A DNA stretch of 64,000 bases from Collybia mongolica. Taxonomy: Eukaryota; Basidiomycota; Agaricomycetes; Agaricales; Clitocybaceae. Every line of letters begins with the position of its first letter. Position 1 is the first letter of the stretch. Below the pieces are notes generated by a model, which saw only the letters and a program-made list of their open reading frames with translations, was not told the origin of the DNA and searched no databases. Below, in pieces: positions 25,122-36,045 of the stretch. The stretch is from positions 3,844,001-3,908,000 of the forward strand of contig JAAXNY010000006.1 in assembly GCA_013420905.1 (NCBI GenBank), in the 5' to 3' direction. Both the position numbers and the translations under genes were made by a program.

Positions 25122-28097
25122 TCAAAGGATAACCAGATCCCCTAAACAAGAATGGCACCAAAACACATGCGAGTCATCCAAAAACTGGGGTTTGTGCCCC
25201 ACATGCCCATGCACATGCATATATTCGCTCCCGCTCCCGTCCCCAGTCCCAGTCCCCGCCCCCTCCCTGCCAGACACCGACCGCACCGGTGACAGCCCCC
25301 GCACACTCGACGCCCGCGACGATGGGCGCGACACGCCCCCACCCGCTGTCGCCACTTCGCTGTCGATCCGCGCCTTCAACATGCTTAGGCTGATCAGCCG
25401 CTTATGCCGCGTCTCCGCGCTCATCCCCTGCTCGAGCAAAGCGCGGTGTGGCCCCGCAAGCGATGCGCGCCGCAGGTCCGCACTGCTTCGCGGGCGCACG
25501 CCCAGCGGGGAGAACGAGCGTGGCTGGCTCCCGGCCACACTCCCGGCCCCGAGGCGCGAGGACGGGCGCGAATGTGCATGTGAGCGCGTCAGCTGCTCCT
25601 CGAGCACGGCGACCTGCTTCGTGAGTGTATGTGCACGCGTGTCCGCGTCGAACACGGAGTTCTCGAGCGCGCGGATCTGCGACTGCGCTGCGGAGAGATC
25701 GAGGGCGTGCTGCTGTCGTAGGGAGCCGAGAAGCTCAGAATCGAGAGCATGCGGGGCGGCACTGCGAGTCGGAGAGGATGCCGCTTGTTGCAGCCGCTCG
25801 ATCTCTTCATCGCGGGCAGCAAGGTCGGCGCGTAGGGACTCGATCTCGTTCTGTGTGCGTTCGAGGAACTCTTGCTCCTCGTCCTGCGGAGAGGAGATGT
25901 TGAATGGAAATAGTTAAGGGGGTCAAGGCGGAGCTTACCTGGGCATCGCGTCGAGCATCTAACTCTTGCCTTAGCAAAGTTAGTTCCTCTGTTTGGGCTT
26001 GGAGTGAAGTGCCGAGGCGTTCTACCTCCTCTATGCGGCGAGTTGCCTCTTGATGATGACTCGAACGCTCAACTTCGAGATTGTGGAGGCTCGCCGTGAC
26101 ACTATCAAGCTCAGCCTGAAGTTCAGCATATGCCTTTTGTAGCTCAGAATAATCGGATAGAGCAATAGACCGCTCCTTTTCCCGTTGTGTAATAATTACA
26201 TTTGTCTGTTTCTCAGCTTCCGCGTGTTGGTCCCGCATGTCGTCCAGGGTGGTCTCAAGTTCGGCAATGGTCTTCTCGCGGCTACGCAACGTATGTTCTA
26301 ACCCATCAATCCTCTCTGCAAGCTCCAACTTGACACCGGTGAGTTCAACAATCTTCGGACGCATCTCATCCAATGAACGCATCAGACTGGTTCCTTCCAC
26401 CTGCAGGTCCTTCTGTATCTTCTCTGCATCATCCGCACGCCGCTTTGCATTACGCAAGTCAGTTTGGGCGGTTTGTAGATGGCGCAAATTGGCAGCAGCA
26501 TCAGCCATCGCCCTTGCTAGATTTTCTTGCACTTCGGCGAGAGCCTTTTGCATAGAGGCCGTCTGTTCCTGGAGTTCAACCTTCTCTTGCGTCAGAGCAC
26601 CTTTCGCGGACTCAGCAGTAGCCAGTTGTTGCAGAACTCCGGTATGGAGATCTTGAAGCTCTACGTATTTGACCTCTAGCTCAGATCCCTTATTGGAGTA
26701 GGCACGACGCTCGGAGTCGATCTCATCACGTTCAAGCTTTAACGTAGTGTGAGCCTATATCAAAAGGCTGTCAAGATGGTATTCCAAGCACAGCAGAGAG
26801 CTTCCCCACTTGTTTGAGTTTCGATAGTTGGAATTCGAGTTCATCGGCCCGATCTTGCGTATTTTTGAGCGAGTTCTCCAGCCTTTCCACGCGGTCATCG
26901 CTTTGAATTTGTTCTTCCAGTTCTCGCACTTTGCGTTGATGTTGCTCAGCTTCTTGCTTGAGCTCATTCATTGTTGCAGTTGTGATATGAAGTTGCCGTT
27001 CCTATCATACGCATTGAGTGGTGCTGCGATGGGAATATTTATGCCTAACCTGCTCCCGATACCGTTCGGTCAGTTCCCTCTCCTTTGCCTGCAAATCCTG
27101 AGCGAGCTTCGCAGCTTCCTGGACGTCTGCTTGGAGGTATTGTACATGTTCCTCGAGGTTTCCTGACTTTTGCTGTTCCTCCTCCAGGTCCTTCTCCATG
27201 GTCTGAGCCCCTGCTCAAATAGGATTAGCTCACCGCTTCCATAGAACGCAGCATCTCTTACTGGACTCAATGGCCTCTAAACGTTGTAATTCGGTTGTAA
27301 GAGAAGATTTCTCCGATACCAGGAAAGATATTGTCTGCTGCTCATTTTGTAATTGAGCATCCTTCTCGAACACTAACCTCTGATGTGCCTCTTCAACCTC
27401 CTTATACTGATTCCGTTGTCTTTCATAAAGCATTTCCGCTTGCTGCGCTCCTGCCCCAAGTTAAGCTGGCACACATCAAAAAATGAATTTCGTACACGCA
27501 CTCAACTCCGAGGCCTGTAAGTGCTTCACCTCGGTCGCCAACGACGCGTTTTCCGCCTGTAGGGATTGTATTTGTTTCTTTACACGTTCTGGGTCTTCGG
27601 ACTGCGGAGAAGTCAAGGTCGAGCGAGGCGAAGGTGCCGCGATTGATAGTGACGACTGGGACAGAACCTGGGCTGATGCAACACGCTCTGAAGGTGGGGG
27701 AGGTGTGGCGGCTCGTGGCAATGAGGTGAGCCAAGAAGTGTCTGAATCGTCTTTCGCAAACCTACGGGATATTGAAGGGTTCCATTGGTCCTCCCCAGAT
27801 CAGCAAATTCGCTCCGTAACCTCGTAACAGGAAGATGCACCTACACGTCGCCCAAGTCACGTTTATCGTTTTCAATGGCCTCAGAGGGTACTGACGGGAA
27901 CGTCCTTGGGGGGCTTATTGGCGAACTGACACCGGGGTGCGAGGCAGCAATCGAGGCACCAGTACCCCCTGCAGCCTTTTCACGTCGACGCTTCAACTAG
28001 AGGTTGACCAGATGAGCTGTACTGTTTCAACTATTCTGAGTATACGTACCAGGGCCTTGGCACGGGCTGCTTTAGCGGCACGGTCGTCTTCAGACAT
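25122..28097 (-). CDS. Long coiled-coil protein, golgin-like
   Basis: A multi-exon minus-strand gene. The start is MSEDDRAAKAARAKAL (exon 28097-28050, 16 codons), and a 53-nt intron joins it to LKRRREKAAGGTG. A Ser/Pro-rich segment follows (VLSQSSLSIAAPSPRSTL), then almost continuous heptad coiled coil through the middle exons (for example LEHTLRSREKTIAELETTLD, VERLGTSLQAQTEELTLLRQ). The C-terminus is Ser/Arg/Gly-rich and disordered (SRPSSRLGAG, GRE..GTGTGDGSGSE) and ends DDSHVFWCHSCLGDLVIL. A short basic KAARAKALLKRRRE-type N-terminus followed by coiled coil resembles GM130-like golgins and related fungal tethering proteins, but no specific family can be fixed. Likely role, by inference: a Golgi or vesicle tether. 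The last exon is much more GC-rich than the upstream ones. It is convergent with the preceding gene and tandem with GPB1. Confidence 0.7.
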
Positions 28098-28590
28098 TCT
28101 ACAGCAAAAGGCTGAAGAAACTGATGCAGAAGGTAAGGTCTAGGCGTATAGCGTGACAGTATGATCGACCCAAACTAATTTACGCTTTGATGATGCATGT
28201 TTACACGTCTCCAAACACCTTATTCCAAAGGATAAAATAAAATTGCCAATATATACGGAAAACCAGAGGTGAGGGGAGGAATAGGGAAAAGTGAATATAT
28301 AAGTAGCAGGGCAGACAGAGTAAGGACATTTCTGACAACCACAAATACTGATGCGGTGACAGGCTATGCTATGAAAAAAACTAATGAATGGCTCTGGGCG
28401 CCCGTTTCCATCGTGTTCGGCTGGAATCGCGAGTGAGTGATAGAGAGTGGTAACATCAGATGACCGATCCCAAGGGCAAAGAGAATAAAACAGTGAGCAA
28501 AAAAAAAAAAAGGGGGTTTTCTTCCCACCAACGGAGGTAATGAGGGATAAGGTATATGAAAATGCTGAATTCCATGAAAACGGATTGAGA
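28098..28590. other. Spacer between GPB1 and the coiled-coil gene
   Basis: About 490 bp containing the GPB1 3' flank and the promoter of the coiled-coil gene. It includes a poly-A run (about 28,500). No gene seen. Confidence 0.5.
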
Positions 28591-29855
28591 TTATGCCCAG
28601 ACCTGCGATAGAAAGATTAGATTCATGCACGACAGGAGAAAGCAATTACTGACTCTGAGCGTGCTGTCCCAACTGCCCGTGCAAAGGGCCATGCCGTCTG
28701 TGCTGACACCAAGACAGCTGACTCTGTTTTCGTGACCTGTTAAGACACCAACACGCTCTCCTTTTAGCGTGTCCCAAACGTTGCAGGTCCAGTCATCATA
28801 GCCGCCAAATAGGATGCGACCCGAGATCGAGAAAGCGACAGAGGTGATTCCACAGAGAATGTTATCATGCGTGAATGCATTTAATTCACGATCAGCGCGG
28901 ATATCGAATAGACGACAGGACGCATCGTCAGAGCCTGTTGCAAATGCGTCGCCATTGGGGAAAAACCTGAACAAAGTACTCAACTCCCCAACCTAAAAAC
29001 CAAAATCATGTGACATACTGCACAGCATTGATATCAGACTCATGCCCTGTAAAGGTTTGTGTAGCACGACCACTTCGAATGTCCCACAGTTTCGCTGTCG
29101 CATCGCAAGCACCAGACACAAAAACGTTCTGGTTGGGACCAAGGGACAGGCTATATGAAGTATCCTGAATATACTAAGGAAGGTGACAGCTAGCGAAACG
29201 ACATACCTCATAACGTCCCCAGTGTGGTCACTAAATTCTACCACCCGAACACCGGCCTCGATATCCCAAAGCATACAAGTCATATCACCGGAGCTGGTGA
29301 CAATTTGTCGATCGTTGATAAATCGACAGCAGCTGAGGTAACCGGAATGGGCACTTAATTCACGAGCCCCCCTAGGATTTGCACCGTTATTGTTCAAATT
29401 GTAGATGGAGCAAATGTTATCGAGACCACCGCAGGCGACAAAGTTTCCCGATGGTGAATAAGCACAAGTCATGACCCAACTCGAGCGTAAAGGGATGGCA
29501 TGTACTTTATTTGTGGTGTAAGCATCCCAGACAATGAGTTTTCCATCCTGTGACGCAGATACAAGGTGTCTCCTGTCAGCAGCCCAGTGCATAGCGTAAA
29601 TCTTAGCAAGATGTCCGCGCAGAGCGCGCCGTGGGCGCATGACAATACGAGGCAGTGCATCTACTTCCGCGGCCATGGCGCGCACTGAAAGTTGGTCATT
29701 AGACTAAATTCACAGATACAAGAAGACAGTTAGTTGGACTCACAGCTTGTATCTGCAGACGACTCTTTCTTCGCACGAATCTTTTCTTTCAGACTCTCTG
29801 CTTCCCTACGTGCAGCCGCAATCCTCTCCTGAATATCACCTTGGTTTTGAGACAT
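28591..29855 (-). CDS. GPB1: Heterotrimeric G-protein beta subunit
   Basis: WD40 beta-propeller subunit that pairs with G-gamma and couples receptors, in fungi typically pheromone and nutrient sensing, to MAPK or cAMP signalling at the plasma membrane. The start at 29855 ([20 protein letters not shown]) gives the N-terminal coiled-coil helix that binds G-gamma. The blades then follow: [136 protein letters not shown]. The last, tiny exon encodes VWA-stop, completing the family's STLRVWA ending through an intron with a GTCAGT donor. Length and order match canonical G-beta of about 345-350 residues. The gene is intact. Confidence 0.94.
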
Positions 29856-32800
29856 AATTGAATCGAACTTTCAATACTAGAACAAGGTAATAAGATGGCT
29901 AAAGGAACAAAACATTTCAGTGAAAAATGACTTGACGTTGCAACAAAATAACAAACACTTGATATATGGAGTGATCAAGCAACAAAATCTGGAGGCACAA
30001 CAATGGATAGTGGATGCCGGACTGAATAAAGACTAGGAGTGAGTGACTGAAGGTCCACCACGGCACAGCCAATAAATTCACTGTCGTTTGAGACGGCGTT
30101 GGGGGGCGTTGAAGAGTGGGAAAGGGTCTTGAGAGGAGTGGACAGGTCGGTAACTGATGGAATGATCTTGCGAATTTGCTGACCCACCCGCATTTTGCCG
30201 CAACCGAATATCACTCCGACTGAACCTCACTTTCAACAACCCCCTACACTTTGGTCTCTTGGGTTTATCCCACTAAGTTTTCCTAGGAGTTCATGTGCAC
30301 CTGACCAGGAGCCCTCTCAGTGTTGTCACAATGCCCTATACTCCCCGCCGGCTACCGCACCAGGCTGGGCAACTCGGCATTGCCACCCAAGAAGAACCCT
30401 TTTTGATGCCATCTTAAACTTAACCCCTGTCATTACCAGATAATATATATTTTTTCATATCGGGTGCTCTAGGCCTAATGTTGAGCCCAACAGGAACATT
30501 CAACCCAGGCAGTGCAGCCGTTTTTGTTTCCCCACCCTCCAGCTGAATCAGCAGAGCTCTCTGCTCTTCAGAACCTCCCTGTCAACGGGCCAAGAAACCT
30601 GTCATATTAAAGCCCCCGACATGAAACATAAAGACATTATCGACGCTCCTGGACACTTCGTAGCGCAATCCCTTCATCAACACATCTCCTCAGCGCTACA
30701 TCCATGTAACACTCATACCGGTCTTATCCGTTCCTTCTCCCAAAGTGCCACTCTTATCTTGTTGTATATCAAAAAGACTTAACTCCGCTGATGCTGATAG
30801 GCCGATTTTTTCTTTGAGGTACGAATTGATTGGTCTTGGCCATCATACTTTCATCTTTATGGGTCACGATCTCAGGATTAACGGGTGTTCCTTTTCAGCG
30901 TTCACATACTGTACAAAAGACTTTCACGGAATCCCACAACTAGTTCTTTCGTACTTCCACGTCATCAGCAGATTATCCTCATCCTAGGATGATCATAAAT
31001 ACTAGTACTCAAAATTAAATTTGCGGACATATATATTCACTAACATTAGCCATAAATCAACTAGTCAGCGCTGGTAACGCCCATCTCCAATCGCCGCAAC
31101 TCAAGCCTGCTTACTGACATCAACTACGCAATCTGCGACGCCTGTCACTTGCCTGTCGACTGTTAAACTTGCCCAGATCGTATATATCGATCGGATACTC
31201 CTCCCCGTCGCGAAAATGAACGATCGAAATGACGCCCAGTCAACCCGTATCCCCGGCCCTCAGCTCCTCTGTTCATGATCCTCCTCCCCCCTCGTCACCC
31301 ACTTCGTTCCTTGTCTGTCTATGCCCCTTAAAGCAAATCCCCAGGGCTTCGTGACAATCTGTCCGAGTCGGGATTCAACCCTCCACCCCCATTTATACTC
31401 CTGGCTGTAAGGGCAACTCGTATGATCGTCGGAGCCAAGCAAGAGACACCGCTCTCGTTACATGGTATATTTATGTACGTGACGCATCATGACCATTGTT
31501 CGTTGATTTTTGTATTTTATCGGCACATCTGTCACTGCTTTTGGATTGTTGTGAAACGGCAGCGCCCCTTGACGAGTTCACTAGTACCCGACTTTCTCAG
31601 AGAATCAAGGGGGGTTATATATGATCCATCCGTCGTACCCGGAAAAACCACGTGTAGGTTTATGGAACATTGCAAGAGTTGGGAATATTTTTCGGTGAGT
31701 TGTCAAATCCAATAGGTCAACAATGAACTAATAGGATCGTCAAACATCGTTGATCGTTCATGGAAAGCTCAAATGACTTCGCGTGGCACTTTCAGTGGAG
31801 TAGGCATCAGTCCACAGCAAAATATCTGAGTCTGCAAGCTCAGCTGCGCATAGCCATGGTCTCTTCACTTCCGCTGATCTTATGACAAGTTTCCTGAGTT
31901 TATGAATAAGGCAAAGCTGGACATAGATATTCGTTGCAACTCCTCGTGCTTCGAACGTCCTATACTATCGCGCCCCCGTTTTGTGAGACTAATTTTCCAT
32001 ACTCAATATTTCGGTAAGTGCCCCGATATTCTGCTCCTCGTGCACTATACGTGACATACTTCAATACATTGCAGTTCTTTCGGAGAACCAGCATTGTTGT
32101 CATCTAAGTTGGAAATCACGACAATAGCAACACTACTCCTCAGTAGTCTTGATCCGTGGCTTCGACGAAGATGACGTTGTGGACACTGACACGGAGCTGT
32201 CTAGCAAATTGTTACTATCCAAAACCCTTCAATGCGACAGGGATAATATTATTGGGCGTCTAAAACATCTTTCTTGCTTTAGGCGCGGGGGCGTCTATCT
32301 CCTTCCTCTGTCCAAGATTGTAAGGGCGTCCGTTCATACGACTGACTGTTTACAATTGATTTGTCCCCTCTCCACGTCGATTGGGCTGCTTGCATCGACG
32401 ATGAAATGGGCACTCGCTGGGATACAGGATGACGCCATGGCCACGATTATACACTCCTATGATTACGTTCTCCATTTGTGCGTGCCACCGCCCCTTCCAT
32501 TTTATTTCGAAGCATTCATATTCTGACATACCATGAAAAATTTCCAGATAGCATGCAAGCCCTCCCATTTCCCCGAGAAACTACAAGGTCGGACAGTACT
32601 TTTTCGTCTTCCCTGCGAAACCGGACCTTCGAATAAACCCAGGAAATTTTCTCTCCGTAATTGCGATGGTTTTTGCTGCCGAGACGATATGAATTTTATT
32701 GGTTAAGTACACAAAATTAGGCTGTAGATGGATCGCTTTTTACGTCTCAGCACAACACCACAAGCTGTTCAAGCCGAGCCGAGGCTCTCCACTGGGGTAT

Positions 32801-33001
32801 AAGGATATGTCAATTTTTTACCCCTCACTTTAGACTTTGAATTTTTCTCGCTTTACTTTAGGAGAATGGATCTAGTCTGCATCCTCCGCCCGCTGACACC
32901 TAATAACAGCATTTCTAGGTCTCGCTTTTAAAGGCAGAAGCTGCGATATCTTCTTCATTCCAGGAATCCTTCAATCCTACCAAAGGCAAACGCACTGATC
33001 A
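29856..33001. other. Gene-poor interval upstream of GPB1
   Basis: About 3.1 kb of AT-rich sequence. One compact minus-strand ORF at 29975-30193 is listed separately. A plus-strand frame at 32149-32526 (125 codons) has no recognisable motif and no splice-supported extension. The rest shows nothing I can support. Confidence 0.4.
29975..30193 (-). CDS. Possible small protein or leader ORF upstream of GPB1
   Basis: An uninterrupted 72-codon frame from MRVGQQIRKIIPSVTDLS to a stop at 29975, ending SIVVPPDFVA. It has balanced composition and no intron. It lies 120 bp upstream of the GPB1 ATG on the same strand, so it could be a small independent gene, a 5'-leader ORF of GPB1, or chance. The family is not recognised. 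Confidence 0.25.
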   Translation of the reverse strand: MRVGQQIRKIIPSVTDLSTPLKTLSHSSTPPNAVSNDSEFIGCAVVDLQSLTPSLYSVRHPLSIVVPPDFVA

Positions 33002-33338
33002 ATGACCGGTAGGTGTGATTTCCTTCTGTAAATTCTTCTTTGGTTCGTCACACCACATTCCCAGATTACAGAAACCAGTTAAACACCATTACGGCAAGAC
33101 GTAAGCAGCAGCCCATTTACAGCGATGTTGTGACTGGGCCTCAACACGACCCAGTGTGGACATCAACCGTTAGCTGTGAGTGTGGTGCAGCTCAAGAAAA
33201 TGCGATGACTGACATTTTAACCATCAAACAGGGAATGGCATGGAATATGGAAAGGGCAGTGGAAGAACTAGAAACGAGTCTAGAGAGGCGGCGGCTTGTG
33301 CTGCCCTACAGTTGCTCGCGCAACAACCGGGTCTGTAA
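33002..33338 (+). CDS. dsRNA-binding-domain-only small protein, copy 1
   Basis: A 74-residue protein made of a single double-stranded-RNA-binding domain. Exons are 33002-33008 (only 7 nt, ATGACCG), 33065-33175 and 33232-33338. The introns are 56 nt each, have GTAGGT and GTGAGT donors and CAG acceptors, and both are phase 1. The product fits the dsRBD fold: helix 1 DYRNQLNTITARR, the strand-loop TGPQHDPVWTSTVSWNG (the GP.H.P loop and the edge-strand aromatic), then GKGSGRTRNESREAAACAAL and LQLLAQ (helix 2). The usual Lys-Lys at the start of helix 2 is replaced by R-x-R-N, so RNA affinity may be reduced or altered. No other domain is attached. It is the first of three tandem copies. Confidence 0.75.
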
Positions 33339-34212
33339 CTCGCGGTTAGGATTGCTCGGCTTGTGCCGTAATGCACATAATGGGATGCGTACTTCGAAAT
33401 TTCTTCAGACCATTCAACCATTCAGTAATGTTATCTTATCTCTGTATATATTCCTTTAATTGTGAATATATATATATTATATCGTGCCCTGAATTTATGG
33501 TGAATTTAATCTAATTCCCATAGTAAGTTATCATCTCATATTATGTAATCTTTAAACCCTTAGCTAAATGTCGAATCGAAAAAGAAACGTTTGGTGTGCA
33601 TCAGTACGCCTTTGGACATGACTCTTGGACTTCCACGGCAACCAGCTACCTTCGACTTGGTATACTTGGTCCTTAGGCAGCGATATATCTAAAGGTTGAA
33701 TCACACTCTGACGGCACAATCGACATCTCATGGTTCCCTCGTGGCTCTGGCACACCAGTGGCACACTCCGATGAGTCTGAATGCTCCTGTCACCCCAGTG
33801 CGCAGCACACGATCTCTCGACTCCAAAAAACAATCTCCCGGATCTGCACCTTCGAGGACCGGAAGACGTGGGCAGACTACATCCGCGACTTTGCCCGCCT
33901 ATTACATGTGTCAATCGCGAACCGCAGGAGCATGCTCGTGTCGCGCTCCAACCCCAGCATTCCCTATAGGCCTTTTTTGCCTTTGTGACTTTTTGACCGG
34001 CTTCTGGAGAGTTTCCCACAACAATGCGGCTGGTTCTGTTCAGTGTTCCCAATTCTCGCTAATGAAATGAATGACATTCATTCATAACGGAAAGGATGAA
34101 CAAACGAGGTGATATCGTCACGTCCAGCAGCGGCACCCCTGTGAGCATTTGAAGTTTTTTTGATCGTATAAGAACTCGCTCTTCTAGAATATGGCCTTTG
34201 ACCTTGAAGAAA
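33339..34212. other. Spacer between dsRBD copies 1 and 2
   Basis: About 870 bp: an AT-rich 3' flank with a (TA)n tract near 33,466-33,482, then a more GC-rich block (33,690-33,990) carrying the small ORF listed separately. Confidence 0.4.
33758..33988 (+). CDS. Small helical ORF, uncertain
   Basis: A 76-codon frame from MAHSDESECSCHP, containing a helical stretch ISRLQKTISRICTFEDRKTW followed by ADYIRDFARLLHVSIANRR. The composition is protein-like and the GC content is higher than in the flanks. Long frames also exist on the opposite strand (33564-34052) and in a second plus frame, so strand and reality are uncertain. It may be a fragment of a once larger gene. Confidence 0.22.
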   Translation: MAHSDESECSCHPSAQHTISRLQKTISRICTFEDRKTWADYIRDFARLLHVSIANRRSMLVSRSNPSIPYRPFLPL

Positions 34213-34614
34213 ATGCCGAATGGTGAGTACTGTCAGTGTAGAGTCACCTCGCCCGTGAGTTGCTTACGCCAGTTTAGATGCGATCTCAGCCCTAAATAAT
34301 TGTACGTTGCTCGTTCCATAACATGGTCCTATTACTCACGAATTCTTCAAGATCTACAGAGCAAAAGCCAACTTGCTTCGCTCAGCTGGGCAGATTCAAC
34401 ATCTGGACCAAGAAATTCCCCAGTGTGGACTTCTGTCTGTAAAAGTAAAAACCGCCACCTATTTCCTATTTTCCACGCACTTCTAACCCCTACGACAACA
34501 GTCAATGGTGTAGAACGTGGGAGGGGTACTGGTACCCGTAAACACATTGCAAAAAGCAAGGCCGCCGCGGCCGCTTTGATTTATCTACAAACCGAAGCCC
34601 CATTTACGATTTAA
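34213..34614 (+). CDS. dsRNA-binding-domain-only small protein, copy 2
   Basis: Exons 34213-34222 (10 nt, ATGCCGAATG), 34352-34444 and 34502-34614 give 71 residues. The middle exon encodes LQSKSQLASLSWADSTSGP and NSPVWTSVCK. The last encodes INGVERGRGTGTRKHIAKSK and AAAAALIYLQTEAPFTI, a dsRBD C-half with a good basic helix-2 start (RKHIAKSK). Both introns are phase 1, as in copy 1. The first intron is long (129 nt). Its last 24 nt, read in the same frame, would encode YYSRILQ, which aligns with helix 1 of copy 1, but no AG precedes it. With normal splicing helix 1 is therefore shortened. Two other short frames upstream (34096-34222) could be alternative 5' exons. The second exon is exactly as long as in copy 3 (93 nt). 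Confidence 0.6.
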
Positions 34615-35651
34615 TGGTGTATTCCTCCAACCCATAGGCATTGTATCTTATTTAATCAGCTGAATATTTATGCTCGCTCTTTTATTGTTTTGCACAGATA
34701 AACAACCAACTCGAAAGATCAATGAGTACACAACAGCAGACCAAATAGCCCCCAATGATGTGCCTTTAGTTGCCGGCCATGCGCAACTCGCGGACGTTTC
34801 CAATTTAGATGGCTTTCCGAGATTCAGCACCACTCTGAATCGTCTTTGCTATCGGTTATCTCGGCCCGAGCACAGTTTGTCGTCATTGCAGCGTTGTCGT
34901 AATTCTTCTCGTGACAGGCGCTGCTTCGTCAATGACATGCCTAAGTCATGTTTGCCCACAGGCCCTCGTTCAACTCCGCATGCTCACCCGTTGAATTTCG
35001 CAGCCTCCATAATCATGCAACAGATCAGGTGAAGATACTGGACTCAGTTTAGATCTTTTATCCATTATCGATATCAAGCGTCACGTCACGGCGCTTTCGA
35101 CAGGTGAGCTAAGTCTAGCGTTACGCACAATATCATCCTGTTCTCCGCTGGATGCGGTTTCAACAAACATGTGGTCGCCCCCCCCATCAAGTCTATCGCT
35201 GTCCAATAATATTAATGTCAATCGTTCAACTCGGGATTGGCTTTAAAGGACCGCTCATAGGGTTTAATGTATTTATCTCTACCTGCTGACAGTGCTTGAT
35301 ATGCTGTCAAAACTCCTTCAGGCTTTTGATCCTCTCTTCTCCTTGTTGATGACACCGTTGAAAAGCGCTGGACCGACAATGCTTAGTCTGTCACCCGCCG
35401 TCGACTATAATCTAGGCCATACCCCGTGATGAAGTATCATAACTGACAGACTTTCGCTGCCAATAATGAAAGCCTCCGTTGATTATTTGGAACAGATTTT
35501 GCAGATCGGGTGTTGCGAGTGGTACGTTATTTATCGCCATTTTGAAAGCACGGCACGGCTAATAAACCGGTCTACCTAGCCCCACAACCGTACAAAAGGC
35601 CACTTGAATTGCGAAACCATGATGTATCCCTCTGATTTATACAACGCGCCA
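34615..35651. other. Spacer between dsRBD copies 2 and 3
   Basis: About 1 kb. A 120-codon plus frame (34670-35032; it contains INEYTTADQIAPNDVPLVAG) may be a remnant or chance. It has no recognised domain and no clear splice partners. The remainder is AT-rich without features. Confidence 0.3.
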
Positions 35652-36045
35652 ATGACAAGTGAGCTCACGGACTTCCGTCGCTGGTTGACGTGATCTCACC
35701 TACCCTAGCTCCTGCTCAGGCTATAAACAACTGTGCGACGAACACTCCGAGCTTTGACCATTCAAATACAAACAAATTTTCAGATTTTCAAAGACGCGGT
35801 GAATTGGACCTTCTTAGTTGGTCCGAGGAGTCTACAGGTCCCACAGACAATGCTACGTGGACAGTTCACTGCAAAAGTAGGTGATCCAATAACTGGTTCA
35901 AGCTAGCGTTGAGCACCTTCAAGTCAAAGGCCAAATCAAAGGAACGGGTGTTGGCACCCAGAAAGCAGAGGCCAAGCAAGAGGCAGCTAGACAAGCACTA
36001 AATGTGAGTGATGATTTGGCTCAACAATTAAATAGGCTCAGCTAG
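35652..36045 (+). CDS. dsRNA-binding-domain-only small protein, copy 3
   Basis: Exons 35652-35658 (7 nt, ATGACAA), 35784-35876 and 35924-36045 give 73 residues. The product begins MTNFQRRGELDLLSWSEES, continues TGPTDNATWTVHCKIKGQIK and ends with GTGVGTQKAEAKQEAARQAL and a polar tail. The GTGVGTQKAEAKQEAARQAL block is a typical dsRBD loop and helix 2. Both introns are phase 1 and sit at the same domain positions as in copies 1 and 2. The donor/acceptor pairs are GTGAGC/CAG and GTAGGT/AAG. A GTGAGT...TAG pair of only 32 nt (36004-36035) inside the last exon is probably too short to be spliced. Helix 1 is short, as in copy 2. Confidence 0.65.

Noticed and set aside
31340..31400. tRNA-like T-loop (GGGTTGAATCCC on the minus strand)
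   Set aside because: The conserved C of the T-loop is missing and no acceptor or anticodon stems can be drawn around it.
32149..32526. 125-codon plus-strand ORF in the GPB1-dsRBD interval
   Set aside because: Composition is uneven and no domain or intron signals support it.
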